Source of the DNA: Taenia hydatigena
Lineage: Eukaryota; Platyhelminthes; Cestoda; Cyclophyllidea; Taeniidae
Length of the DNA: 64,000 nt
Reading direction: 5' to 3'
Assembly: GCA_036345935.2 (NCBI GenBank)
Contig: JADWOT020001562.1
Span: 620,001 to 684,000 of the forward strand
Positions within the stretch are counted from its first letter, which is position 1, and every line of letters starts with the position of its first letter. The translations under genes were made by a program, and so were the position numbers. Below are positions 50,283 through 61,847 of this stretch, piece after piece. The notes under the pieces were generated by a model. That model searched no databases. It had not been told where the DNA came from and saw nothing but the letters and a program-made list of their open reading frames with translations.

Positions 50283-50465
50283 AGCGCCTCAAAACATCCT
50301 TAAAGGCAAATGAAGGCATAATACTAGGGTAGAATATATATTCAGCAAGAAGAGGAAACGAGGCTGCTGGCATGACCCGGAGGCCAGCTCCACCCATCTA
50401 TGGCAACATGGCTACCCAAGTGACCGAAACCGCTAGTCAGAACAAACAAAGTATTACACTGACAC
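50283..50465 (-). repeat. Dispersed element, module A, reverse copy
   Basis: 'tagcgcctcaaaacatcctt', 'gaaggcataatactagggt', 'gaatatatattcagc', 'ggctgctggcatgacccgg', 'ggccagctccacccatc' and 'gaacaaacaaagtattac' in the reverse order of module A. Confidence 0.65.
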
Positions 50466-51104
50466 CGAAAGGATGCCTTTGTTCTCGGCGTCATTTGACA
50501 GTGATTTTTATACCTTACTCCCGAAATATTCAAGCCATTATTTAGTAATGAAAACAGCAAACTTTTCGAACAACATGTCCCAACTCGTACGCATAATTTA
50601 TCCAAATAATGGTTGTCAGCATGCACACTTGGAAATGAGTTAACCAAATTCTTTTTCAAATACGTTCTGCAGTATTTATTCCATGTGTAATTTGATGATG
50701 CGATGGAACGTGTGGCTTAGAAGAGTGCACCGATTCCTACTTTATCTACTGCTTTGCTTGCTAACACAATGAAGAATTCCACTCTTCGTTGCCACCATCA
50801 TCTAGAAGCGGGTTTTCAGCCACTGGTGATAGAAGGAAAGGCTACTCTCGCCTCCCATCATCGCTGAATACGAAATTATAGAACACAGGTGATCCCGGAG
50901 CAGGAGGTAGGAGAGAAGTTCAGTAGCAGGTCATGAGTGAATCTTCCAGTAACGTGGAACAATCAAAATGGAGGATTTTTTCAGCCTGTCCATTGATAAG
51001 TTAAGTCGTCGCTAATGCAATGGCGCCAATTTGTAAACACCTTAATTCCCCATGAATTGGTGCCATCGGATTGTAATGCAAACGTAGCCAATAGCGCTGC
51101 AATG
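50466..51104. other. Intergenic, no feature recognised
   Basis: Nothing beyond short uncharacterisable frames. Confidence 0.4.
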
Positions 51105-51300
51105 CTTTGATAGTTTGTTTGACCACGTTTTGGTCACGCGGATGCTTACTTCTCCACAGATTGTACTGCCTCTCGGCGGCATGGCCTGTGTCTGGCCGTA
51201 CCAGCAGGCTTCCAGCTCTTCTCTGCGTCGACAATACATATTTTGCCTGCGTATTATACTTTCTCTCGTCCTCGAGAAAGACTAGGGCCGCTACAAATCT
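51105..51300 (+). repeat. Dispersed element, module A, well-preserved forward copy
   Basis: 'tagtttgtttgaccacgttt', 'ggcggcatggcctgtgtctg', 'ccgtaccagcaggcttcc', 'gcgtcgacaatacatatttt', 'gcctgcgtattatactttct', 'cctcgagaaagactaggg'. Confidence 0.65.
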
Positions 51301-53113
51301 AGTGTGACTTCTTACGACTTCAGGAGTGCTCATTTCTCAAACCAGTGGTTCCTTGACGCTCCAACCACTCGTCCCACGAATAAATATACAGCGTGTCTTA
51401 TACCACGATCACAAAGTACTGCCATCAGTTTCATGAGATGTGAGTTGCGGCTCTGACGCCTTCCTCGGCTTTGTTGTTCTATGCGTTATTTTTCCCCCTC
51501 TTCCAGTCAAAACAACAAAGGGGGACAGTAGGTTGTGGTGAGTGTGAAGCACACAAGTGTGCTTGCGAAAATAACCTACACAGTACTGCTGACTAGGGGT
51601 GACAGTGGCCTTTTGTCAGGCGGAATAACCACATCAAAATAACCTTCACTGTACATGCCAAGTGTTTGCGGCAGAAAGCCAGAATGCCAAAGGTTGTCAA
51701 CTGGGAACAAAGCATACACTTACCACTTGAGGTATTCCACTTCCAGTGCGTATGCTTACTGATGAAGGAAAAGGAAAAATAGATTTGACAGCCAATGAGT
51801 TTTTATAGCATCATATCAACAGATGCAGCTGTCAAGGAGAAGTTGTAATTGAGGGAATGGAAAATCCACTGAGATTAGGGAAGACTAATATGAGGAAGGA
51901 ATTTGATGGTTAAGTTTGCCTTCCAACAGCATTGATGGTGTCGAGGATCAGCATCGGAGGGAGCCAGACAAAGGCAAAGAGGGAGGATAGGACAGGCAAC
52001 CACTCCCGTTCGGTTAGAGGTAGAATAGAATCACCATACTCATGTCCATTCGTCGGAACGAAGTGCAGACATCCGCCAGCCTGTCTACGCACCGTCTAGA
52101 CACAGGTCCCCCAGACTTCCTTCATTTCAGAGTATCTACCGTAGTAGGCTACAAGTGGCCGTTAGCTCGACTTGAATGTGTTCAGTGATTTCCACAGCCC
52201 ACATACCGGCCCACTTCTTCTCTTGCCGGCTTCAGTACAATTTGACTCAACCTCGTCTAGACTTGGCCATCTGAAATGGGAGGTAATCAAAGTTGACTAG
52301 GTATTTCAAAGTAAAAGCTTAAGCCGAAATGGCGTTAGTTCCTTCTCAAGGCCCGCTTAAGAAGTCTGCCTTTGACGGCTACCTAAACAACCGTAATCAT
52401 TCAACAAATCATGAGGTGCTAAAGAATTGCAGTGATCTAACAATGGCATTTCACATGATTCAGTTATCTGCAAACACATTTGATTATTTCTTCACCCCGC
52501 TGACCTGCTCCTCCCATCTGGGCTCACCTACCACGCTCCGATGCCAAAACTTACCACCAGAATAAAACTACAAAAGCTAGAGGCTGTTTCTGGAGCTGTA
52601 AAACCGAGGTTGCCTCGTTGGGTAAGGCAGAAAGCCTTAATTTTACGTATGTCTCAGTTCAAATTCTCGAATCGGTTTAAACGTCTTCAAATGTTCTCTC
52701 TACTTCTAAACGAATCGGTGCGGCAGAAGAAACGGAAGTAATGGTGTCGTTGGACTTGTTTGGAGAATGGAATAGACATGAAGCCCGAGATCGGAATGAA
52801 TAGAAGTGGGTGAAAACGGTTGCAAATGATGGAATTTGGTGGCCGGTATCATCTATAACACCAATAAGACCTGCAAGCATTACTAACTAGCCTTCAGCAT
52901 GTTTGAGTAATGACAGTCACCTACAAACAGGTGGTCAGCTCCAACACCCACCCCCCGGATAGGTTCAGACGTCGGAGGCGACACCAATGAGAGCGCGAGA
53001 AGGCCGTCATGCGAGGCACATAAACGATGCAACTGAGGTGAGACGGAGAGAGAGAGAGAGAGTGAGAGAGAGCAAGACAAAGCGAAGCCATTTTGCAGCG
53101 GCATTCCCTCACA
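51301..53113. other. Intergenic; contains a short perfect inverted repeat and a GA run
   Basis: An inverted repeat with 8-bp arms lies at 51547-51564 and a GA-rich run at 53043-53074. The end of this stretch must hold the 5' UTR of the gene starting at 53114. No other gene recognised. Confidence 0.4.
53043..53074. repeat. (GA)n-rich microsatellite
   Basis: GA dinucleotides with one GT interruption, about 40 bases before the start codon at 53114, probably in the 5' UTR or proximal promoter. Confidence 0.8.
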
Positions 53114-54158
53114 ATGGGCAGCAACAGTAACAATGACTACAACAGCGAAAATCACTGTCGAAGCATTAAAGCACTGAAGGCCGAGGTGGATACGGATGCA
53201 GAGGAGGAGAAAGTAGCTTCCTTAGTTGACTGGCAGAGAGTCGGAGAAAATCGCCCTACTGCTACTGCTCACTGCTATTTGCCAACATGCTCCTCCTTGG
53301 ATCCACCAATCAGCAGCGACAATAGTGGGAAATATGATGCGGGCAAGCCTTGCGAGTGTTTTCCAAGTACCTTCCTTGCGAATGGGAATGCTCCACAAAT
53401 ATGTGCGCGTTGTTTGAGTCCTATCCTTGGTCATAGACGCAAATCCAAGATGTGTGAACTGTGTATGGCTAAGATGACCTATGTGAGTTCCCCTTTATGT
53501 CTACTTAAAGTCAAGTGTACTGTCTGGGTGCGTCTGCCACCTGTCTAGGTCGTCTGGATGCTTGTTTAGCGTAGACATCACACATTCATGTGGATGAATG
53601 CGTACCAAGTGCATTGAGCGTCTTCACGATTTGCATCTCTACCGCTGTTGTGCGTTCCGCCTGTTTCAGGGCATCACGAACGAATTCAGTGAACGAAAAT
53701 TGAAGCAAAGACGAACTGCTCTGCTTATGGATAAAGTGAGTTCTTTTCTAACAATTTTTGTCATGGATGCATCTAGTCAGGGTGGTACTTCCATTCCCTC
53801 CTTACAGACTGCTTGCAATCAAAGCAATCACTGGCCAATTTTGAGCATGTCCAGTGGCTTGCAAGAATCCATGTGTCAGCACGCTTCTTCACCGGAAGAC
53901 CGATGTGCTGTTCACCACCATCACCACCACCACCACCACCATCGCCACTTCCACCAACCCATTCCTCGACTTTCCACACCGCTGCGATTTGATGTAGCCT
54001 CCGCAGCGCTTTGTCCGCCCCCCAACGTCTTTCCTTTTAGTGATGGAATAGCCAATGACAAGACTAATGAAGATGAGGATGAGTTTAATGCCCCATCTGT
54101 AATCCCCGCCTTGCATATGCATGAATCTTCCATCTGGAGGCCCTTTGACTCATGTTAA
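53114..54158 (+). CDS. Unrecognised protein with two CxxC pairs and a poly-His run (3 exons, about 261 aa)
   Basis: Exons 53114-53482, 53670-53735 and 53808-54158, all in phase 0 with GT-AG introns. An in-frame TGA at 53063 and no earlier in-frame ATG support this start, unless an upstream exon joins at the AG at 53096-53097. I do not recognise the family. Residues 97-117 contain C-x2-C-x13-C-x2-C with basic residues between the pairs, as in a small zinc-binding module. Exon 2 encodes a short basic segment (ERKLKQRRTALL). Exon 3 encodes ten histidines (181-190), a Pro-rich stretch and an acidic patch (NEDEDEF) before the end at DSC. I see no signal peptide and no membrane segment. The second intron (72 nt) is stop-free, and if retained the protein would be 285 aa. 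A nuclear or regulatory role would be a guess. Confidence 0.65.
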
Positions 54159-54529
54159 TTATGTTCTTGTATTTTCACTTCATACAAAAATATTAGCGTA
54201 CATCATGCCTTCGATACTTCCTGAGTGTATTCTGAATGTTTGCCCCGATTTCCTTCCTACATGCCGCCGTGATTAGGTGACTTGTGTGACAAGCTACAGA
54301 GAGTACTATGTCGCTTACCTAAAGCAGTCTTTTACAACTCTCAGTGCTACCAAGTCACAATCTAGAACAAAGTAAAGTTGAATGGTCAACATCCTTCCTC
54401 GGACAGCCTGCGCTGGTCTTGCTAACCTTCAACTGGATATCATCCCGTGCCTTTCACGAGGGAAAGGTTGGACTTTGTAACAGTTGAGAGCATTGTAAAG
54501 TCTTGAAAGGGGAGGTGTTTGTGTAGCGC
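54159..54529. other. Downstream flank of the CxxC/His-rich gene
   Basis: Presumed 3' UTR and intergenic sequence. I found no clear AATAAA close to the stop codon. Confidence 0.35.
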
Positions 54530-54730
54530 AACAAGACTTCTTTGAAGAAGGAAGCCGTAATAGGTACAACAGGGCTTGGAGGCTACTGGCATGACCCAAA
54601 TACCAGGCCAGACGGAGCCTCAAGTGGCCCATTGCTAAACCCGGGAACTATATATAACATCGTCTTCAGCACTCCCTTGGATCAACCTCCTGGGTCGGCC
54701 GCCACACCGTGATCGCCGCTGTAGGGAATA
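54530..54730 (-). repeat. Dispersed element, reverse copy
   Basis: 'tagcgcaacaagacttctt', 'ggaagccgtaataggtac', 'ggaggctactggcatgaccc', 'gacggagcctcaagtggccc', then the extension 'cccttggatcaacctcctgg' also seen near 55245 as 'ccccttggttatcctccatc'. Confidence 0.6.
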
Positions 54731-55114
54731 AAACATCCACGAGCCATTTACAACGTCGCTAATCCCCTTAGAGTCTTGCCCGGCTTGGAAACTGAATTTT
54801 GGAGAAAGGGAGATATGCAGGCAATCCTGTATGCCTAACATAACAACAATGGCCTAAAAGTAGAGTTACTTAGCAAAGAAAAAAGTATATTGCTCTTTTC
54901 AAATTTATCCTCTCTTCTGTGTGGCACATCCGTATCTGTCCGGGTTTTGTCCATCTTTTTGTTGACACGAATTTAGAGTGGTTGCCGAAGGTTGACGTCA
55001 ATATCAACCCGCCATTTGAGGGTGGTCTCAAATTCTCCTCCCACGGCAATCAGCCTTCTTCCATCGGCCTAAGATTTATCATCCAGGTCGGGTTCGTCCT
55101 CTGCTGCCACCAAT
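54731..55114. other. Intergenic, no feature recognised
   Basis: Only short frames. Possibly eroded element sequence between two reverse copies. Confidence 0.35.
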
Positions 55115-55300
55115 TTAGCGCCTTGAGATTTCCTCAAAAATGCAAGAAGGCATCATACTCGGGCGGACTATGCATTCTTGACGCCGAGTTGAACAAAAAA
55201 AGCGTTGTATAGGTCTCCCCCCCTCTCTTGAGCACCGCCTCCAGCGCTCCCCTTGGTTATCCTCCATCGTCGACCACCATAACACGAACCACGAGAAATG
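55115..55300 (-). repeat. Dispersed element, truncated reverse copy
   Basis: 'tagcgccttgagatttcctc', 'gaaggcatcatactcgggc', 'ggactatgcattcttgacgc' and then directly 'ctcttgagcaccgcctccag', so the central part of module A is deleted. Confidence 0.55.
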
Positions 55301-56984
55301 AAGTGACCATGATCAAGTACCACAGCATTTCAGTGACAGCTGTAACCAATTCGTTCTCCGCCCGAAAAAGACTCCGGAAGATCACCAATGCAGGTTCCAT
55401 TAGAGCACCAGATACCAAGAAAGCCATTATGTAGTTTGAGATGCCATCGAAGTGACCGGTTGGGAGGTCAAAACACATTATCCTTCACAAATGCCATTTT
55501 TACAGCATCTTAGAGTAGGGGAACCCTGTTGACATATGCTAGACCGATGGCAGAAGCTTCTCGAGACTACTAAGGCACTAGAAGCCTATCTGGTGTACTG
55601 AGGATGTGAAAGCAGGGAGATCACAGAGAGCCTCTTTTATGCAGACCTCCTAACCCTCAGATTATCCATGCCTGATAGATAAAATGACCAAGAAAGTTGA
55701 GGAGGAGCGCGAGATAGTCACCAACCCCTACTCTGATGGCGTCTTCCATTGGGATAGTGGCGGTAATGCGCGATGGCATCCAATTCTTTAGCCAACCATT
55801 TACAAGTTCTTAGACGTGTTGGCAAGCTGAAGATGCCCCAGACACATTATAATTACTGTCTACATTTTATCACATTCAGACGCTCCAACTTACGCCCTCT
55901 CCGTCTGTCTCGTCTGAGTTGGGTGCAAATGGGTGCCAATCTGTCTGCTCACTGTCTGGACACAGGTTCTAGTCTCACAACAACACTACAATTAAGTGTC
56001 TCTTCTCATTTGAGGACACCACGAAAAATCATTAATCATAAACCAAAACAAAGGCTAGACGCTCTGCTCTGTCCCCATGTAATTATTCATTGATGCGGCG
56101 GTTCCCACTTTTCTCTGCCCAAACGTAAAGCTTTGGTCGTTATCAACTCCGAACCTGAAAGCATCCTGCACATTCGACTCGTCCGAACAGGTCCGGCTTC
56201 AATCTGGAAGATCGATGTCCAAACCAATCCCAGTCCCCATCAGTGCCTGTCATCGAAGCCTTCGCGTCGGTCCCACCAGTCCTCTCTAGTTGACAACTAA
56301 GGGAGGCTGATTAATCCTTTCGAGGTCCACTTTGACATTTTAAATCTGACTATGGTTGTGACTAGCAGATTAAAGTGCTGACGTGTCTACAGGGTCAACC
56401 TGAACTGACTTTGAGCATGTCAAACTTGCACAATTACTCACTACTACACTAGTCACCTTGTATTTTTTTCTGGGAAATCACGAGCTAGAGAGCAAAAAAT
56501 CTGACGCCGAAATCCCCCACCACCACAATCGTTGAAATCACCAACCACTTTGATCCACATTCTGACTCAACAGTCGCGCTGATTCAAGTTGGTGCGATGC
56601 TTTTGAGAAAGCGACGACGTAATGTAAGGTTTAAGTGTTCAGTGCTTACTCATGAGCTAGACATCAGATTAGTGAATTTCACCGCCTCCACTAATTAATC
56701 CGCCCACTTGTACCCCTTAGCTTGGCCTCACGCCACCTGTCAGAGATGATTAAACCCAGTGATCAGGCGTTTCGGATAATTAGGTCGTCGTTTACTGGAA
56801 CACACTTTGTTGAGGTTCAATACGTGATCAAACGTGTTATGCGACCGTCGGTGGTCATCACTAATCACCGAGGTTAGGTGTCCAGAATGTGGACTGAGCT
56901 GACTCCACATGACTTTAAGCCTACCTGTGAGGCGTTGGTCATAAAAAAGTAGTTTACGCCAGGGTATCCGCATCCGTCACTATG
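55301..56984. other. Intergenic, no gene recognised
   Basis: No exon-like ORF with recognisable content. The frame at 55773-56093 has no motif I can name. Confidence 0.4.
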
Positions 56985-57110
56985 ACACCGCCGCGGCATG
57001 GCCTCCAGGATATGTCAGTGATCCACTTCCCTCTTACTCCTTCTGTACGTCAGCAATACATATTACGGCTCTCCTTGTCTTCAGAGCAGTCTCAGAGCCC
57101 TCCGTTAGTG
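56985..57110 (+). repeat. Dispersed element, module A, forward fragment
   Basis: 'gcggcatggcctccaggata', 'tgtcagtgatcc', 'tctgtacgtcagcaatacat', 'gcagtctcagagccctcc'. Confidence 0.55.
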
Positions 57111-57629
57111 ACAGCCAAAAGAAAACACGATCCTGAGGGGCATTAATCCTGATTTCTAAGTCTGAATACGAAATCTTAGCGAGCTGGACGAAGAGTGTGC
57201 GCTGCGGTTGGGCGACCCTATGGAAACCTCTATCAGAAGCTTTGGAAACGTCTTCTACCATCGACAACTACCTCAGTCTCAGTGCTATGACAAAGTGGAG
57301 CGACGCTAGTCGCGAGCCCTCTGGAAAAGTGCGTTATGGAGCTCCATCAAGGCGTCAACGAGGAAAAGAAGCTAGGCTCCCTTCATCTCTCTACTGTCTG
57401 CATGCATAAGGAGAAAGTGGTGAGGGAGAACAGGAACGAAGTAGTTACCCATTCCCCCTTTTCCACTCAGTCCCAGATCTATTGGAATTATCAAGAGAAT
57501 CAGGAGCGTTGCAGCCTGAGATCTTCCCGAATACTGTATTTTTTACAGCACCGACAACACTGTGAAGGAGATCGTGGACTGCTGACCAAGGAGTGCGAAG
57601 GAGAAGTAGGGGCTTGGCAATACTCTGAC

Positions 57630-57755
57630 TGCTTGTTTTACTCTCCGTTTTGGTTTCGCAGACAGTGGAGGGCGCCACTTCGCACGACAACTATACATAT
57701 TCTGTCCGAGTATTACGACACCTTTTACCTTCAGGGGAGAATCGTAGGGCTACCA
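57630..57755 (+). repeat. Dispersed element, module A, forward fragment
   Basis: 'actgcttgttttactctccg', 'ttttggtttcgcagacagtg', 'gagggcgccacttcgcac', 'acatattctgtccgagtatt' and 'acgacaccttttaccttcag'. The middle of module A is missing. Confidence 0.6.
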
Positions 57756-58325
57756 CGATTCCACTACTCCATGCTTTAATTTGATTTTTTTTCTTTGTGC
57801 AAAGATGTGAACTTTCAAGAGGAAATGCTAAAAAGTTATTTTATAGAATAAAGTTACAACTTTTTCCAGCCTCTTTATCCTAATCGTGCTTTACAAGTCC
57901 TGTTTTATAAAATTAGATGGAATTTGGAAGCTGTCTGCATAGGTGATTGAGTGGGTTGTAAAAGCGCTAAAATTTTTCGTGCGGTAAGCTTCATTTTATG
58001 TCAAAATGAAAATTAGATGCAATTACATAGTACTTAGAATAAGTTAGTAGTACTAGTCGATTGCAAATGCTTATGTTTTTCCAGTAAAAATGCAGATCAC
58101 ACTCTATTTTTAGGGTTCAGAAAGGTTCAGGCTTCACACTTGAGTGTGTGAATACCATGTAACCTAAGAGTAATTAAGTTTCACAGACTCAGACTAATCA
58201 ACGATATTCTACCGATGGTTCATAAAGGTGGACTCGTTCACTAGAGAAGCGAAAATATCGAGACAGCCAGGAGTGCTTTCTAAGAATACCAGCGATTTTA
58301 ACGTAAAACTACACCAACAATTAGG
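57756..58325. other. Intergenic, no feature recognised
   Basis: AT-rich sequence without exon-like frames or recognised repeats. Confidence 0.4.
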
Positions 58326-58747
58326 ACAATGGTGATTGTCATTACCGTTTTCTGGATGCCTTCTTCAGCCATAGAAAATCGGATCATTTCCATGGAGGAT
58401 GAAGCTTGTACTCGTGACTAAAAAAGGTCACAAAGGCGGAATTTAATCTGTTCGTGAAGCAGTGCGTGGATGGTGGTCGTCTAAAATTTGACTACGAGCC
58501 AAATGAAGAGGCGTGAATCGAAGGCGCCTTGAAAGGTGGAATGGTTTTAAATGTAGGCGTCTCAACATTTGCATCACTGTAGTGGATAATATACTGCAAT
58601 AAGCAGCCTTCACGTTCATTGCTAATTACAGATTTGCGAGTTTTAGCATTACTTGGTACACTTTCTCAAAAAGCACCCCCAAAATGGGAGACAGCGCCTT
58701 AAAGCAAAGCGAGATATTTTAACTGATGCAACATGCCGAGTAGATGA
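58326..58747 (+). repeat. Direct repeat copy 1, upstream of the glycosyltransferase gene
   Basis: Aligns end to end with 61848-62252 in the same orientation. Shared blocks are 'cttcttcagcca', 'aaaaggtcacaaaggcggaa', 'gaagcagtgcgtgg', 'ggtggtcgtc', 'gaatcgaaggcg', 'gtacactttct' and 'gagacagcgcct...aaagcgaga', ending 'atgcaacatg'. Distinct from the bipartite element. No ORF. Confidence 0.8.
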
Positions 58748-59077
58748 TTAACTTGCTATTCTTAAAAGGGGACATTAACAGCACATTCAATTAAAATAAT
58801 GGAATCACATTAGGCAAGCCACTTCTTCTTGCCTTTTGGAAACCAAATCGCACTTGCGCTGTTGCTTCAATGAAACACTCAATTCGTCACACAAGTGGTA
58901 AGTAATTGAAGTGGCCTTTAATCCATTTATGTTAGACAAAACAAGGTGTGTGGTGAAGCACACGTAAAAAACACACAAAAGTACAAATAACTTGCAGTAG
59001 TAGGTAAAGACGTCTGAAGAGGCCTCACGCATTAGTGATAAAAAGGTTAGCAAGAACCGCCTGAAACGCACAACAAA

Positions 59078-60529
59078 ATGCTCAGTGTACACGTTATTAG
59101 TGCCCTGCGAACATTCTGCATAGTCTTGACCACCTTTATGATATGCGCTCTCATCCGCCTCTCATATTCGCTTCAGATAGTGCAGTATATCATTGAGTTA
59201 TTTTCAAACGCCGCGTGCTCCGGTGCCATCAGCGTCAATTGTGTGGCCAATGAAGCTAGGCAACACACGGCCACCTTACGAGCTACAACTCGATGCGATC
59301 ATCAGTTCAGACAGCTCGGTGGCCAATCTCTCCACAGTGGAAGGGAAGCTCGTTCTCGGCGACAATGCCAGCTCCACTCCTCTCACCTACATGGACCTTG
59401 TCAACATTCCCGACAACCTGTGGCGACGACCACATCATCCGCATGTCTACTTCGCCTATCCACAAGCCTTCAATCTCACTCAGGTCTACGACAATCTCCT
59501 CCAACAGAAACCTATTCCACAGGTCAGTCATTGGCAACACTCACCCTCCTTCTGATGCTCACATCGATTCCCTTTTCCCACACTTTCATTCCTCTTCTAA
59601 CTACCTCCATTGACTTCATTGTGTTGGCATTGTAGTTACCAGTGAACGGTCACGTGTTTCGGTATCGCACAATCAGCAGAGACGTGTGTCATCCAGACAA
59701 TCCATCAAGTCAACACTTTGATCTGGTGATTGTGGTGCGATCCGCACTGGCCAATTTCAAACGACGACAAGAGTTCCGCAATCTCTACTCCTCATTCACC
59801 AACCAGAACGCCAATGCCAGCATGGGAATGCGCATCGGACTGGTATTTTCAGTGGGTGTGCCACGAAGTCAACAGGACAACCTGTTCATGCGAGGTGGCA
59901 ATCTAACGAGGCTGACAACGAATGGAGGCTCAGAGTTGACTCCGGAGGGACTTCGTGCCACTGCGGCAAGCTTCGAAGTGGAGCGCGCAAATTACAATGA
60001 CCTGGTGGTGGGTGACTATGAGGACACGTACTTCAACCTCACCATGAAGACCATCTATTCATTCCAATGGGCAGCCGCATTCTGTCGCACCTCTCGACCC
60101 ACCCTCATCTTCATTGACGACGATCTGCCCATTTCGGTGAAGAAATTTTCTCATGCCATCGTTGGACTCTCGCCCGAGGCACGAGCCCAATTGTATCGTG
60201 GCAAAGTGCTGCTCGACATTCCCGTGCGACGATTTGTGCCGAGAGGCTTCAACAAGTGGTCGGTGGAGAAGCATGAGGTGCCGTGGACAGTGTATCCCAC
60301 GTACACGTGTGGTGCCTTCCTGCTGTTGGGCTTTGGGCAGGTGGAGCGACTGGCGATAGGCATGTTGTTCACGCAGACCTTTCCTCTGGAGGACGCGTAC
60401 ACGGGTTTGGTGGCAGCCAGAATGGGACTGCGGCCTAGTAGTATGTACGAACTGGTCCCACCTGAGCACGTCTTGACGAAGAGGCTGCATAACCTTGATT
60501 GTGTAGAGCGTGCCCTCTCAATTTTCTAG
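59078..60529 (+). CDS. Beta-1,3-galactosyltransferase-like enzyme, GT31 family (3 exons, 433 aa)
   Basis: Exons 59078-59222, 59260-59522, 59636-60529, phases 1 then 0, GT-AG introns of 37 and 113 nt. Without the 37-nt intron the N-terminal frame does not connect to the catalytic frame. Residues about 11-31 form a hydrophobic segment after a short cytoplasmic tail, as in a type II Golgi membrane protein. GT31 features in order: RRQEFRNLY (a weak form of the RRxxIRxTW motif), YEDTYFNLTMKT at 264-275, the metal-binding IDDD at 296-299, WTVYPTYTCG at 353-362 and LEDAYTG with the acidic ED pair near 388. Several NxS/T sites are present. Family members transfer galactose (or GlcNAc/GalNAc in related enzymes) in beta-1,3 linkage to glycan acceptors in the Golgi lumen. 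The exact donor and acceptor cannot be told from sequence. The upstream start is the only in-frame ATG that supplies a membrane anchor. Confidence 0.85.
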
Positions 60530-60598
60530 CAGCAACCCATGCCTTAATCGCGCATTTCATCTTCCTTTCGTACAAAATATTTTAAGATCTGCATTACA

Positions 60599-60604
60599 AA
60601 TAAA
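60599..60604 (+). other. Candidate polyadenylation signal of the GT31 gene
   Basis: AATAAA 70 bases after the stop codon, a normal distance for a compact 3' UTR. Confidence 0.6.
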
Positions 60605-60969
60605 TTATTTTGACGATAATTCTCCCACATGGAGAGCCATTTAATTGTGCTGCGATTTCGAGACATTCTTCTGCGGTTCGAAATAGCCTCATCTCACCGA
60701 AAGGGTAGCACTACTGCATTGTTGCAATGAATAGAGAGATCAAAGAATTGGTCTCAGTGGTAGTGGCATTGCGTTTTGCCAGTTGCTTTAATACGTCAAC
60801 TTCAATACTTATGTTCTTTAAATGTTCTTTGTAGGCCAGAGGTGGGAGGGCAATTTTAACCTGGTCATCTACATGAGCCTTCAAACCAATGTTAAACACT
60901 ATCAAATGTCCCGGTCCATATAAATGTTTTCCATCGAGAATCGAGGCAATTTTTGGAACAACAGTTGCA
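60605..60969. other. Downstream flank of the GT31 gene
   Basis: No feature recognised. Confidence 0.4.
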
Positions 60970-61155
60970 ATGCTTCGTTTGTTTGACTGCCGGAATCAGA
61001 TACGGTCTCTTGTGTGATCATATTGCTCTGTCGTGTGGGCTAGACTCCAAGCCATACCGGTAGCACCGATCCCTCTGCTTGATGAAAACATGTGTTACTT
61101 CTGCCCGAGTATTATGCCTTCTTTTACCTTTAAGAAGTCTCGGTACGCTTAAGTC
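60970..61155 (+). repeat. Dispersed element, module A, forward copy
   Basis: 'cgtttgtttgactgccgga', 'ctccaagccataccggtagc', then 'cttctgcccgagtattatgc', 'cttcttttacctttaagaag' and 'tctcggtacgc'. Confidence 0.6.
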
Positions 61156-61847
61156 AAGAGCGGCGAAATTCTTATAGAAATCTGCCAAACTTCATGTGAT
61201 GTCTGTGGTGGGTGTAGTTATTCAAATTGTCCAATATAATAAAGCAATCCATGTGCATTCGTTCTTGGCAAAAATCAATCAAAATATCCTCAAACCTAAT
61301 TATTAACATTGACATGCTGAAGCATAATCGCATATTAGCCTTGCGGTCTAGCAAACTCAATTGTGGCGTTAGGCAATGTCAAGATAAAACGTTCCTCTAC
61401 TTCGCTCAACTGCTGTACAATTCCAAAAACCCTCCCGATTGTCATGCCTTCCATACTATACTCTGACTACATAGAGATTAGTGGATTAAATTCGTTCACG
61501 GGCGATTCTCTCACCACATTATGCTTAAGTATACTGATATTTGCACAACATAACAGAAACAATTTTGATTTACTTGGTTGCAGAGAAAAACTTGTTTAAG
61601 CTTTTAGAAGTTGAAAAAAGAAAGATTAATATCCAACTGTGTAGGCCCTTTTTAATTTGATTGTGGAAGCATTTCTTATGATGCACCACTTGATGAGGTG
61701 AGGCTTGTAGCCGCCTCAGTGCGCAAATCAATGCACCACGCGAGTGCCTGGAAGTAGTTGCATCTATCACTACTCACTGCCTTGGAATGCTGTGGATTTT
61801 TCTAATTTGGAAACTAACCTTGTTTAGTTGGGGAATTTAGGAAGTCA
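61156..61847. other. Intergenic, no feature recognised
   Basis: Only short overlapping frames on both strands. Confidence 0.4.

Noticed and set aside
53736..53776. A 41-nt intron option in the CxxC/His-rich gene
   Set aside because: The acceptor at 53776 shifts the frame into an early stop. The acceptor at 53807 after a pyrimidine tract keeps the long frame.
57336..57779. 147-codon open frame, + strand
   Set aside because: Its 3' half is a module A copy of the dispersed element, and the rest shows no protein features.
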